Assembly (NCBI RefSeq): GCF_910592395.1
Contig: NC_088310.1
Coordinates: forward strand, 16,373,501-16,437,500
Reading direction: 5' to 3'
DNA length: 64,000 bases
Origin: Lineus longissimus
Taxonomy: Eukaryota; Nemertea; Pilidiophora; Heteronemertea; Lineidae
Shown here: in pieces, positions 42,645 through 53,950 of the stretch
Layout of the letters: each line of letters begins with the position of its first letter
Numbering within the stretch: the first letter of the stretch is position 1
Translations under genes and position numbers: made by a program
Notes under the pieces: model-generated
What the model saw: only the letters and a program-made list of their open reading frames with translations
The model's database searches: none
What the model was told of the DNA's origin: nothing

Positions 42645-42890
42645 TCAGTTCCGCCTCCCAATGAATAAATGCATCAGCATCCGCAGAATCTTCCTCCACC
42701 AGCGAAATCATATCAGTATTAATGTCACATGCCTGTCTAAAGTCCGCTGCAAGCGCATCCAGTTCTCGCTCAAGTCACAGCAGCGAAATCGTGTCCTTAT
42801 CGATGTTCTCTTTAAGGCGGTTGATAGCCCTCGTGCAACGGGCACGCAGTCCTTTGCGTTTGCTCTTTAAGTCTTCCATCGGCGCCATGT
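42645..42890 (-). pseudogene. gag: BEL gag N terminus with stop and frameshift
   Basis: Starting at ATGGCGCCGATGG (42888 downward) the frame reads MAPMEDLKSKRKGLRARC, a typical BEL gag start. It meets TGA near 42776 and continues in the same frame as LERELDALAADFRQ to about AELIEVYYNFIDEA, which overlaps the main gag frame in a different register. One stop and one frameshift therefore inactivate gag. Confidence 0.7.
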
Positions 42891-42928
42891 CGATCTTCAC
42901 CAGTGCAGTAGCAGGATTCAGAAAAGAA

Positions 42929-43667
42929 TGGTGGAGACAGGGATGGAAAACTCAACAAGTCGGTAGTCGATTTATCTTTTTTAACACCATAACATGGGGT
43001 TTTCTGAAATAGTACAAACATGTGTCACAATCAGAAACAGTACATCATAACCATACTTCATCATAACCATACTTGTAGTATACAAATGTCCTCAAATTTG
43101 TCTTCCCTACAACATGGTCTTACACAGAGAACTAAAACCTACATATTACTGTCACACAGATCATTGAAAACAGTCCTAAATATTCTCACAAACTTAGTAC
43201 ATGACAGAATGATATTGGTACTGTAAAATCGCTGGGAGACGTTGCTCCTGTACACAGAGTGCATTCTCAATGCATAGATGTACGCATCGCACGAGGCGCG
43301 CACTCATTGAAACTTCTGGCGAAGCATTCAAGAGATCGGACAATCAAACCTTGATTTTGATGTACACCTTTAACTATTCTGAATGACAGTGGGCTAGGGG
43401 TTTCTATACATATTTTGCTTTTACCTGAATCTTGAAACCTCCCGATTCAAACCATAAAGAGTTACAAAAAACCCACAAAAAAGAGGGACGAAGTCCGCGA
43501 AGACCTTCCCTGACAAATCGAAATGGCTGAAGCGAATGTTACGTCATTGCAGCGCACGGACGCGGGGTTGTCTCAGCGCGCGCGCGCAAGTTAAAGTTAG
43601 CGAGGGAACATGTCAAAGTTGACGATAGGTAAATAAAACTGAGAAAATAGGCGCAATATTCAAAATA
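42929..43667 (-). repeat. BEL 5' LTR
   Basis: 739 bp; matches 36140-37132 apart from the nested insert and scattered substitutions. The outer end reads TATTTTG on the minus strand, where the partner has TGTTTTG. A primer-binding site could not be assigned with confidence. Confidence 0.9.
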
Positions 43668-43700
43668 CGGAGAGTGAACTTTATGCTTGTAGGTCTTGTC

Positions 43701-45833
43701 TATGGAAGCTAAAGCGGAATTTATTCAAGATAATTCATATATATTCAAGATATTTTACATATATTCAAGATATTTTACATATATTCAACATATTTTATAT
43801 ATATTCAAGATATGTTTTTTATTCAAGATATGTTTTTTTATTCAAGATATAATTATCTATATTCAAAATAAAAATGTGTTCAAAAGATTTTATTTGCACT
43901 CAAGATATTTTCTTTACATCCAACATAAAATGTTTCTTCCTAAGAAATAACAAAATATTTTGCATCAAAAAATAAATATACATACAAAAAAAAGTTATTC
44001 TTCAAGCAAAATTTAAAAGGTCTTGCATGTAAATTCAGCATCTAGAATATAACTTATTCAAGATTGAAAATATTCATGCAAGATTCACGTGACCATTCAA
44101 GACTCACGTGACCACACAAATTGATGACGTCAGTGGCGCCAAAACTATTTATCTTGACCTCGATTCAAATAAAGCAATTTCCAATCTAAATCTAAACAAT
44201 AGAATCAGCTACAAACATATGTTATGAACTTAATCGAACTCATAAAGATGATACATGGTTAAGAAACCGCACAAATATCGAAATGTAAGATTATTTTGAG
44301 GAGAACTAATTCAGGCAATTCACTCTGCCACCTGCGCGACCTCGTCACAATCGTCATGTGGTGACGACTCGGATTAGTATTTCAATACGGGGTCGTCGAA
44401 TGGCTTTAGAGGGACTACGTCCGTCCATCAACCTCGCCGTCCCCAGTAGCCCCTCTATGTTTAGGTCTCACTAGCCAGTGGTGATCAGGTCGGCCAAAAA
44501 ACTAGTTCTTCAATCTCGAGTGATTACCATGGGTACAGATGGGCCTACTCTATCCCTATTGCTACTTGTTCAAATGTAAATGTCCGATGTTTTTTTGTGA
44601 AGGGGTAGCTCTGAGGATTATTTGAGGAAAATACCAGTTTCCTCTGTGCACTTACGCGGTGAGCGGAAGGCCCCGCATGCTATTTATAGCTCAAGATGAT
44701 GTTGACATCGACTGGTTCCTGTGAGATTGCACATGCATGTTCTCAAGGTAAAATTTAGATGGCAAAAAACTCAAACAAAAGCCGCAACGACAGCCTATCT
44801 TTATATAAAAGATTGAAAAGTCGTCAGTTGGCTTTCTCAAGGTGAAGGGTAGATATGTATGAAATTTCTTTTTCACCATCCTTGTTAATCTTGAAGTTAT
44901 AAAGCATAAAGGTGAACTTTTTAAAATTTGCGTTAACATACAGGGTGTCTCATGCATTGTGCTGCATCAGTCTATGCATGACTGTATGTCTAGACGACGT
45001 CGAAAGTTGGCCAGATGTATTCTACAAGTGACAAGCTTGTTGCGGCCCCTCCGCATTAGCCTAGTTACCATTGGCCTAATCACCATTGCATTAGCCACGC
45101 CTCCCGCGCTACTTAGCCAATCAGCTTTATTGTATTGTAAGTATTTCCTGTTGTATCATTTACCATGCTTGTGAGTTAGTTGAGAATAAACGTTCATAGG
45201 ATATATATCAAACCCTTGTCTTCTCGTTCGCCATCAGCTCAACTCTGTGCTCATGCGCACAAAGCTATTCAGAAATGTGTAGGTTTGTGTGAGAGTAAGG
45301 TACTGCCAAGTCTACAGCCGCTGGAACAGGGGTATGCATGAAATGACGTCGCGTCATTTTTGGAGGCAGGTAGGCCTGCCCTCCTCACCGGCTAGTGAGA
45401 CCTTAGAGTGGTCCATTGCGCTATCGTCAATTCGTCATCAATTTGTGTGGTCACGTGATTCTTGAATGGTCCCGTGAATCTTGCATAAATATTTTCAAAC
45501 TTGAACAAATAATGGCCAAGATGTTGGATTTATATGCAAGACCTTTTAAATTTTGGTGTGCGACGTGCTTCAGGAATAACTTTATTATTTGTATATACAT
45601 TGTATATTTATTTTTTGATGCAAAATATTCTAGTAATTCTTAGTACATTTTATGTTGGATGTAAATAAAATATCTTGAATGAAAATAAAATATTTTGAAC
45701 ACATTCTTTATCTTGAATAATATCTTGAATAAAAAAAACATATCTTGAATATATATAAATTATCTTGAATATGTATAAAATATCTTGAATGTATATAAAA
45801 TATCTTGAATAAATTCCGCTTTAGCATTCCATA
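43701..45833. mobile_element. foldback (TU-like) element with ~400-bp inverted arms
   Basis: Ends TATGGAAGCTAAAGCGGAAT and ATTCCGCTTTAGCATTCCATA are inverted. Both arms consist of short AT-rich tandem units built on TATTCAAGATATTTTAC, followed by a complex inner part (GCAAGATTCACGTGACCATT and its complement), giving arms of about 429 and 401 bp. CTTGTC flanks both sides (43695-43700, 45834-45839) and is present once in U1. No transposase is inside. Arms made of tandem subrepeats are known from sea urchin TU and fly FB elements. Confidence 0.8.
44464..45402. mobile_element. Harbinger-like non-autonomous insert in the foldback loop
   Basis: GGTCTCACTAGCC at 44464 and its reverse complement GGCTAGTGAGACC ending at 45402 are flanked by TTA on both sides. 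A 3-bp TWA duplication suits PIF/Harbinger. The interior (939 bp) has no transposase; around 45045-45200 there is sequence with AATAAACG that could be an older LTR piece. Confidence 0.5.
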
Positions 45834-46000
45834 CTTGTCGCACACCGCACACTTGTAAAGTTTCTCGCCAGTGGTATGTTTGAGTGCATTGTGCTGATTG
45901 AGTTGAGCGTCGATTTTGACACACACATATCTCACACCAGTGCTTCGAACTTATTACGAACCGTTGCTTGGAGAACAACTTGTTTGTTGAAAGTTTAAGT
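45834..46000 (-). pseudogene. C2H2 zinc-finger fragment in U2, split by insertions
   Basis: The copy of the U1 fragment at 21560-21745, reading QLNQHNALKHTTGEKLYKC and AVCDK, then broken by the foldback element. The next piece (43673-43700) lies between the foldback and the BEL element, and the rest is beyond the BEL element at about 36134. Two independent insertions thus fell within about 30 bp of each other. Confidence 0.6.
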
Positions 46001-46717
46001 AAAATTGTATCATTCAAATTGTTGTTTGCTTACCTTTTTGTTCTGTTTTAAATCGAACCTTGACGATAATTGATAGGATGTTCATAGAGACGAAAAGAGC
46101 TAGGATCACCATGCCGGTACCGTGCCATATAATGCTGCAGTATACGTCGGAAACTGAATTTCGACGTAGAGATTGCCTTTGTTAAACCGTACTCGGTGAA
46201 GTCGCTGAACCGTACTCGAGGGTTCGCTAAACATGTACGGTCATTGCAGAAATCCGTCAAAATCACCAAAAAATTAAGAAAAGGGCAGAATTTCGATTGA
46301 AATACTATGGAACACAGGTTGACTCCATAGCTCCAAAGGAAATTTGACGGCCCACCGTTGACCAGACAGCGATTACATGGTACCCTACTAAACTCGTATT
46401 AAATTGTAATTAACTAACCTTATAAACGACCAAAACCATCGCCTTATGATAAGTAAGATTAGTCCATTGTGCCTCAAGCAAGAGGGTCCAGCAAGAGCCC
46501 AGGCCGCTATATACATCGCCAAAATTTATTCATATCTCACATATTTATTGATAACCCGAGGGAACTTTGGTAGAGCATCTTGGTTGCGTGTCCAAAACAC
46601 TCCACTCTCAGAACGAGGCTTATGCATTTTCCATTTAAAAGTTGACTTTACGGTACCAAGGTATTTTAGAATTTACAATATAGCATTTCTTTCTTGGCAG
46701 ATATTGTTTTAATATTA

Positions 46718-48057
46718 TCAGTGCAGTGCCCTAGTAAGCGCGCAGCGCCTTTAGGTTGGGGGAAAACCCCCCAAACCCCCTGGTTGGGAACCTGCTATAG
46801 TTCCTTTCACCAATTTTTTGTTTTGATAGACAGTTTTCTCCGTGTATCTCTTTAGCAGTAACTCAACTCCATCATCATTAATAGCCGGCAAAGAAATGGA
46901 AAATGTCCCCCCCCCGAAAGGTGTCCGGACTACATAGTCTGGCACTCTGGCAGATTCTAATGTAAAGTGCAAGCTCTATTGAACTCACGCAACTGTCGAC
47001 ATGGAGAGCCCCCCCCCCCCCAACCCCCGTCCTTCTGACATGTTTTAGCTAGTGCATTGGGGGAAAGGCCCCTCAACCCCTCTACTGGCCTCTCAATAAG
47101 TCCTTCTGAGCTGCTTACCCTGGGGCACTTGAGTGGATGGAACCTCCAAACCTTCATGATGGTACAGTCCTTTGACACGTTTAACCCAGAGCGAGGAAGA
47201 GATACTCCTTTGATGGTACCCTTACTGCAACATCCAACCATCATTACCCTTCCTTTTCACTGGCATGATATTGGCAAGACTACCAAGAGGTCGTCCTGGT
47301 GGCTTCCTTGAGACAATTGCTTGTGGTCGTACCTGGGCAACCAATTCAAGGGGTCAGGGATCAGGTTTTTCCCCCACCAACATGTTGCCGAATGGTTAAT
47401 GCATACAAAATTGGTTGGAAAGGGTTTTTGCAGGCCAAGAGACTGGAAGACACTTGACTCTTGAGGAACACCAGACTGATGAACAAAGAACCTGAGGAAC
47501 ATAGAACCCTCTTCATAGCATAAAAAGCCTGCTAGCGAATATTGATTATTCTTTAGAAAAAACCAGAAGATCTGCAAAACCAATGGTACCCCATAAAAAC
47601 ATACATTCCTCCTTAAGGTGTCTTCGGATTCCACCACGGCCCATGTTGAATTCATTCAAAAGCTTTATTGAAATCTCAAAATAAAATTTTTTTTCTCGAA
47701 ACGCCTTCATTATTTCGGGATTATATATCCATTTTAAGCATCTCTTGGATATTATTACTAAAGTATCAAAAATCAAAACACATATGTCGGGGGGGGGGGT
47801 AAACCCCCTGAAATTGAAGTGTGATTAAAAAACAGTGTGAATATTCATGTGGTTCTCTCTCGGAGCTTAGAATAGTCGAGTTGCTTCATTCGCGCGTTTA
47901 TCTCTTCTGGCGGCCATTTTAAGTCAAATTTAAGCCATTTGAAACGAATCCATGGACTTGAGAAACATTGTTTACATTGGATACGTCGTATGCACGTTAA
48001 CCATAGTAGCGCTTCGCAGAAAAGCCTTCGGCCTTCGGCTTTTCTGCTGCGCGCTAA
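46718..48057 (+). mobile_element. Helitron-like non-autonomous element, copy A (1340 bp)
   Basis: Starts TCAGTGCAGTGCCCTAGTAA and ends with a hairpin (GCAGAAAAGCC ... GGCTTTTCTGC) followed by TGCGCGCTAA, resembling Helitron 5'-TC and 3'-hairpin-CTRR termini. U1 has the empty site TTTTACAATAACCC at 22554. There is no clear target duplication. Inside are G/C-rich runs and no transposase. Subterminal AGCGCGCAGC inverted repeats leave a TIR element as the alternative. Confidence 0.55.
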
Positions 48058-48440
48058 CAATAACCCAATTCACAATTACATTACTCTTAACTTTTAAACA
48101 CTAAAATTGCTCCTTTTTTTCTGGGGAAAATAACAAATGAGACTACCATGTAGGCCTACAGATATAAGGCATAATCAGGTGTGTTGGATGTTGTCTTTAA
48201 TCACCGTGCTGATAATACTGCTTATCTTCATTATTTTAATCTAAACTTCGCACTGCCTTATTTGAAGTATCACTGAACTTGTTTAAGAATGTTCACCTTC
48301 TTTTACCTGACAACAGGGGGCTTATTTTCTGACCATTGAAAAATAGCAACTGCCTTGTTGAATGGCTTTCCAGTAGACTGGTCGCTTTATGTCATCACTC
48401 CATAATTTTGCCACTGCTCAACGAAGTTGAGATGGGGGCA
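48058..48440. other. U2 intron 2 shared with U1
   Basis: Matches 22557-22770 and 23175-23330 with a deletion of about 400 bp relative to U1. No gene seen. Confidence 0.5.
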
Positions 48441-48444
48441 TTAT

Positions 48445-49520
48445 GTTCTCATCAGCTGGTTTCCGCGTCCGCGTCCACACTCTATTCCGCTCAATAACTC
48501 CAGAACCGCTGGTCTGACGGACTTGCAATTTCTATTGCTCAAAAGCCCAGTGCGTCGAATGTTCCCTATTAATTTTGGGGTGGAGCCCAAATCCAAAACG
48601 GCCGCCAGGCTACCATTTTGGTTTTTCGTATTCCGCCCCATAACTCGAGAACCGATAGACTGTCAGACCTGAAACTTCTGTGGTGTGATCCCCTAGGGTA
48701 GGGGAGGTTCCCAATTGATTTTGTGCCCGACCCAAAATTTAAGATGGCCGCCAGGCCGCCATCTTTATTTCTTCGCATTCCGCCCCATTACTCGAGAACC
48801 GAGTGAGTTACATACCTGTAACTTCTGTGGTATGATTTCCTAGGGTAGGGGAGGTTCCCTACCGATTTCGGGCCCGACAGAAATCCAAGATGGCTGTCAG
48901 ACCGCCATCTCGGTTTTCGCGTTCCGCCCCATAACCCGAGAACCATGTAAGTGACAGACCTGAAACATCCGTGGTGTGATGACCTAGTGCCTGGGAGATT
49001 CCCTATCGATTTTGGACCCGACCCTATATTCAAGATGGCCGCTATGCCGCAATCTTTGTTTTTGTCATTCCGCCCCATAACTCGAGAACCGATTGAGTGC
49101 CAGACCTGAAACTTATGTAGGGTGATATCCTAGATTAGGGGAGGTTCCCTATTGATTTTGGACCCAACCCAGAATCCAAGATGGCCACCAGGCCACAATC
49201 TTCGTTTTTGCATTCCGCCCCATAACTCGAGAACCAAGTGAGGGACAGACCTGGAACTGGTGTGGTGTGCCCTGGGGTAGGGGAGGTGCCCTATCGAATT
49301 TGGACTTGACCCAAAATACAACATGGCCGCCAGCCCGCCACATTTATTTTTCGCTTTCCACCCCCAAACTCGAGATGGGTGTGATAGACCTGGAGCTTCT
49401 ATGTTTAGGGGAGCTTCCCTATCGATTTATGGCTCGACACGAAATCCAATATGGCTGCCAGGCTGCTGTCTTTCTTTTCCCGCCAATAACTTCAGAACCA
49501 GTTTAGTGACAGCCCGAAAG
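48445..49520 (+). repeat. ~146-bp tandem array, about 8 units (U2)
   Basis: The same unit as in U1, with ATTCCGCCCC-type blocks at about 48487, 48630, 48777, 48923, 49069, 49215, 49361 and 49486. It has about three units fewer than U1. The first and last units match U1's, so internal units were lost by unequal exchange. Confidence 0.85.
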
Positions 49521-50526
49521 ATCTCTGTTACCAACCGAGCGGGGGCATACATTGCGATTCGTCTCGATCGCGTTATGTCCAGCTTACACTTAATTTTAGC
49601 AGATACCCGCTCTAACTTCAGACAATTTTACGATTTTTATTATTCACAATGTGATCTTATTTCTGTTCCTGAAAAGTTGTTTTCAGTGTATTTTCTCCTT
49701 GAAATCGATCACTTCAGGTACTATTACTGTGCATACCTAGCTAAATTAGTGTCTAGTTTCGTCTCTGATGACATTTATTTCGTAAAAATCGCTGTTTTTT
49801 TCTAAAAAGGTGTTTTTGTGGTCATTTTGGCTGTTTATTTCGAGGGTACGGTAGGAGGTCATCGTTCACTCGATAACTCTTTTTAAAATGAAATAAAAGC
49901 GTTTTAAGATACATGATATGAATTGATATTAATATTCGTTAAGTGGGATTGTCGGTGGACGTTCATTGTTGAACAGTTGTGCTGGAATTACGAAAATATA
50001 TCGATATCGTTGAGAGTTCATTCATTAGGGGCCTGCTCTCAATTTTCCTTACAACGCCTCTAGCACTGGGCAATTGCCACCATCTTGAAAAGCAGTGCCG
50101 CGGATGGCTATCGCATCGCCACTACGCATGAGAACACGATGGCTGCCCTGCGCTGCATTGATAGTTCGTAATAAATTCACATAAAAACACACCAGAAGAT
50201 CTCCGATTTTATTTACAAAGATCATATTTTGTTATTTATTGATAAAACAAGCCATTTTATAACAGCAGGTGACACATATTAGGCCTGAATAAGACTTTAG
50301 AATTTGAAGTGGTGGTGACGATGCCGATATCCAAGATGGCGGAATTATACCAGTGGTCAAATCTCATCTATTTTGGGTAATTGCATCATTATTTCTTTTT
50401 GTGATTGGTGATTTGTAAAATTTAGAATGATTGAAAAATCAGTATTTTTTCACCCAAAGGCATGAGTGAACATTTGATAAGTTTATTGTGATTTAATTGG
50501 TAATTTGGTCGACATTTTGACAATTA
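49521..50526. other. no gene seen
   Basis: The first ~110 bp continue the U1 similarity, and then the sequence becomes unrelated (from about 49640). AT-rich, with no recognisable features. Confidence 0.45.
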
Positions 50527-51866
50527 TAAGCGCGCAGCAGAAAAGCCGAAGGCTTTTCTGCGAAGCGCTACTATGGTTAACGTGCATACGACGTCATCCA
50601 ATGTAAACAATGTTTCTCAAGTCCATGGATTCGTTTCAAATGGCTTAAATTTGACTTAAAATGGCCGCCAGAAGAGATAAACGCGCGAAAGTAGTAACTC
50701 GACTATTCTGAGCTCCGAGAGCGAACCAGACGATTATTCTCACTGTTTTTTAATCAAACTTCAATTTCTGGGGGTTTACCCCCCGACATATGTGTTTTGA
50801 TTTTTGAGACTTTAGTAATGATATCCAAAAGATGCTTAAAATGGATATAATCCCGAAATAATGAAGCAAAAGACGGGCAGGCGTTCCGAAAAAAAAAATT
50901 ATTTTGAGATTTCAATAAACCTTTTGAACGAATTCCACATGGGCCGTGGTGGGATCCGAAGACACCTTAAGGAGGAATGCATGTTTTTATGGGTTACCAT
51001 TGGTTTTGCAGATCTTCTGTTTTTTTCTAAAGAATAATCAATATTCGCTAGCAGGCTTTTTATGCTCCCAGGTATGAAGAGGGTTCTATGTTCCTTGAGT
51101 TCTTTGTTCATCAGTCTGGTGTTCCTCAAGAGTAAAGTGTCTTCAAGTCTCTTGGCCAGCAAAAACCCTTTCCAAGCAATTTTTTATGCATTAACCATTC
51201 GGCAACATGTTGGTGGGGGAAAAACCTGATCCCTTGATCCCTGACCCCTTGAATTGGTTGCCCAGGTACGACCACAAGCAATTGCCTCAAGGAAGCCACC
51301 AGTACGACCTCGTGGGAGTCTTGCCAATATCATGCCAGTGAAAAGGAAGGGTAATGATGGTTGAGGGTTGCAGTTAGGGTACCATCAAAGGAGTACCTCT
51401 TCCTCGCTCTGTCAAAGGACTGCACCATCATGAAGGTTTGGGGGTTCCACTCGAGCGCCCCAGGGTAAGCAGCTCGGAAGGACTTATTGAGAGGCCAATA
51501 AGGGGTTTGGGGGGCCTTCCCCCCAATGCACTGGCTAAAACATGTCAGAAGGACGGGGGTTGGGGGGGGGGGGGGGGGCTCTCCATGGCGACAGTTCAAT
51601 AGAGTTCAATAGAGCTTGCACTTTACATTAGAATCTGCCAGAGTCCCAGACTACGATAGTCTGGACACCTTTCGGGGGGGGGACATTTTCCATTTTTTTG
51701 CCGGCTATTATGACGATGGAGTTGAGTTACTGCTAATGCGATACACGGAGAAATCTATCAAAACAAAAAATTGGCGGAAGGAACTATAGCAGGGTCCCAA
51801 CCAGGGGGTTTGGGGGGTTTCCCCCCAACCTAAAGGCGCTGCGCGCTTACTAGGGCACTGCACTGA
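50527..51866 (-). mobile_element. Helitron-like non-autonomous element, copy B, inverted
   Basis: Reverse complement of copy A over the same length (1340 bp by my count), ending CTTA instead of CTAA. It carries G runs at 51562-51578 and elsewhere. The two copies face each other across about 2.47 kb. Confidence 0.55.
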
Positions 51867-52615
51867 TAATATTATTTAGCAATATTTCGATAAATGCGGT
51901 CCTGCTTCTTCCTCTTTTCGCAGTGACGGTGTTTCGATAACTCAGGTCAGTTTCACGGCAAAAATAAGTGGTAGTTTTGAAATTCGAATGTGCATTTATT
52001 GATGTAACGATAAAGTACATTTCCGAGAATAATTAGGGAAAGTTTCAGTAGGTGTCGATTTTTGTAAAGTAGTGTATAGGCGAAGGATTGGCTCAGCCAT
52101 GCCATGTGCTCGTCGTGTCAGCGGGGCGCAAGCCGTCATGGGATGGGGGATGTACACTACAATGCACGTGATTGATGGTTGAACATTCACTCTCGTTGAC
52201 AGTGTATTATTGAAATATTTGATTGTGATGATGGTGTATTGTACTAGGCCTTGCATGCTCCCAACGTGTGGCATATTTCACATTGATACTACCAGTATCA
52301 ATTACAAAAAAATAGGTTGTGAGTAACAATAGGCCTACAAACAATGCTACATGTCATGAGGGTGGGAACGGGGAAGGGGGGGGGGGGGGGGGGACTGTCT
52401 CGACGTCCCGTTAGGAAAAAAGGCTTATCCCGTTTCCCAATAGCAATTTTAGCCGAATCGTGACGCAAAACACGGCTTGTCTCGAATCCCGCTAAGGGTG
52501 TCTATCCCGAATCCCGACAGTTATTTTCGGCCCATCCCAGTGTCCCGAAAATACCCGTTCTCCCCCTCATACATAGTATACCATATTGTCACATTGATGT
52601 TTTCTTTCATTACAG
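51867..52615. other. no gene seen
   Basis: It contains a G18 run at 52376-52393 followed by a short stretch with repeated ATCCCG motifs (52420-52550). No coding evidence. Confidence 0.45.
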
Positions 52616-53384
52616 TTAGACTTCGAGATCTACATTTTCGACAAAGGCCTGTTGTAATATTACGTACTTGATGAAGGTAATATTAATTTCTTCAAATTTG
52701 AAGCATGACGTTAATGGGGTACCAGCACAACTTCATTGACTGCTACGTGGCGCTGGTGGTAACTAAGGTATTGCATCGCTCATATCACTTGAAAAAAACA
52801 TTTACCCTAGTTACGACCAAAGCTGCTTAGCAGAGGGCGATACCTCATCAGGAGCGCCACAATCATATCATTGGTGTGAAAGCATTTGTATGAAGTTTTT
52901 CAGTTCTCAATGTGTTCAAAACCTTAATTGTGAAATTGTGCACTTCGAATTTACGTCACTACGTTAGTTTGACATCCATTGATGTCATGGTAATTTCACT
53001 GTTATGCTGTGCTGCTTTCAGGTTTAATGACACGAATGAGTACAAGTACATTACATTTTTCGACGAAGGCCTTCTGTATTTCATACGCTTCTTACGGTTA
53101 GTATTGATTCATAATTTCTAGTAAAAAAGTTAATTTTGAAAGTGAAAACTATGTTACAATACAATAGACCTGCAAATACCATATACGCAAGTTTTGAACA
53201 AATATCACACATATTCCCCAGTTGACTTGTGACGATATTGATAATGGTGGTGGTGGTGGTGTTATCATGTACATGGCTTCTAACGTAGTAAATGTTTTCT
53301 TTTCAGCAACATTCAATATATTTATTTACTGTATTATCATTTCGACCAAGGCGAATTCGACACTTCAATTACACAAGGTTAGTA
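52616..53384 (+). repeat. three diverged ~60-75-bp exon-like modules
   Basis: Related blocks at 52616-52676, 53022-53096 and about 53310-53383 share a CATTTTTCGAC(A/G/C)AAGGC core. Each is preceded by a pyrimidine tract and AG (CATTACAG, GCTTTCAG, CTTTTCAG) and followed by GTAATA or GTTAGT. The second reads FNDTNEYKYITFFDEGLLYF. The first has an in-frame stop in the matching frame, so they may be decayed duplicated exons or plain repeats. Confidence 0.35.
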
Positions 53385-53422
53385 ACTTTTGTTCACAAAA
53401 TCCAAATGGAGGCAAATACAGA

Positions 53423-53950
53423 ACAATCAAACTTAGTCATTCCAGTCAGTTACTGAAGCACAGTGAAAACTGTCGGGAGCAGTGCAACTGATGGCATGTC
53501 AAACTTCCAGTGACTGTCCCTGTCCATATATTTCAAGACAGTACAAATCTTGTAATCATTTTGTTTATGCAATGTACGTTATTATGTATCATTTCAGCAC
53601 AATCAAACTTAGTCATTCCAGTCAGTTACTGAAGCACAGTGAAAACTGTCGGGAGCAGTGCAACTGATGGCATGTCAAACTTCCAGTGACTGTCCCTGTC
53701 CATATATTTCAAGACAGTACAAATCTTGTAATCATTTTGTTTATGCAATGTACGTTATTATGTATCATTTCAGCACAATCAAACTTAGTCATTCCAGTCA
53801 GTTACTGAAGCACAGCGAAAACTGTCTGAATTAGTGCTGCTGATGGCATGTAATTACTCTACTACCACTACCAGTGACAGTCAATGTCCATATATTTTCA
53901 AGTGTGCGAAATTAGTACTCGTCTACTTCTTAGTATTATTTGAATGCAAT
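53423..53950 (+). repeat. 176-bp tandem repeat x3
   Basis: ACAATCAAACTTAGTCATTC starts at 53423, 53599 and 53775. The first two units are almost identical, and the third diverges after about 80 bp. Confidence 0.9.

Larger units (their letters stand above)
36135..43672 (-). mobile_element. BEL/Pao LTR retrotransposon with 5-bp target duplication
   Basis: LTRs at 36140-37132 and 42929-43667 have TG...CA-type ends on the minus strand, with one terminal change. They are flanked by CGGAG at 36135-36139 and 43668-43672. The paralogous empty site in U1 reads CATCC-CGCAG-AGTGAAC. Gag, protease, RT, RNase H and integrase lie on the minus strand in BEL order. LTRs differ by only a few substitutions apart from a nested insert, so insertion is fairly recent, yet internal stops and frameshifts make it inactive. 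Confidence 0.9.

Noticed and set aside
42268-42870. 200-residue plus-strand Gly/Val-rich frame
   Set aside because: Antisense of the low-complexity linker of BEL gag.
45045-45240. Solo LTR within the foldback loop
   Set aside because: An AATAAA signal and promoter-like sequence are present, but no target duplication or TG...CA ends could be fixed.
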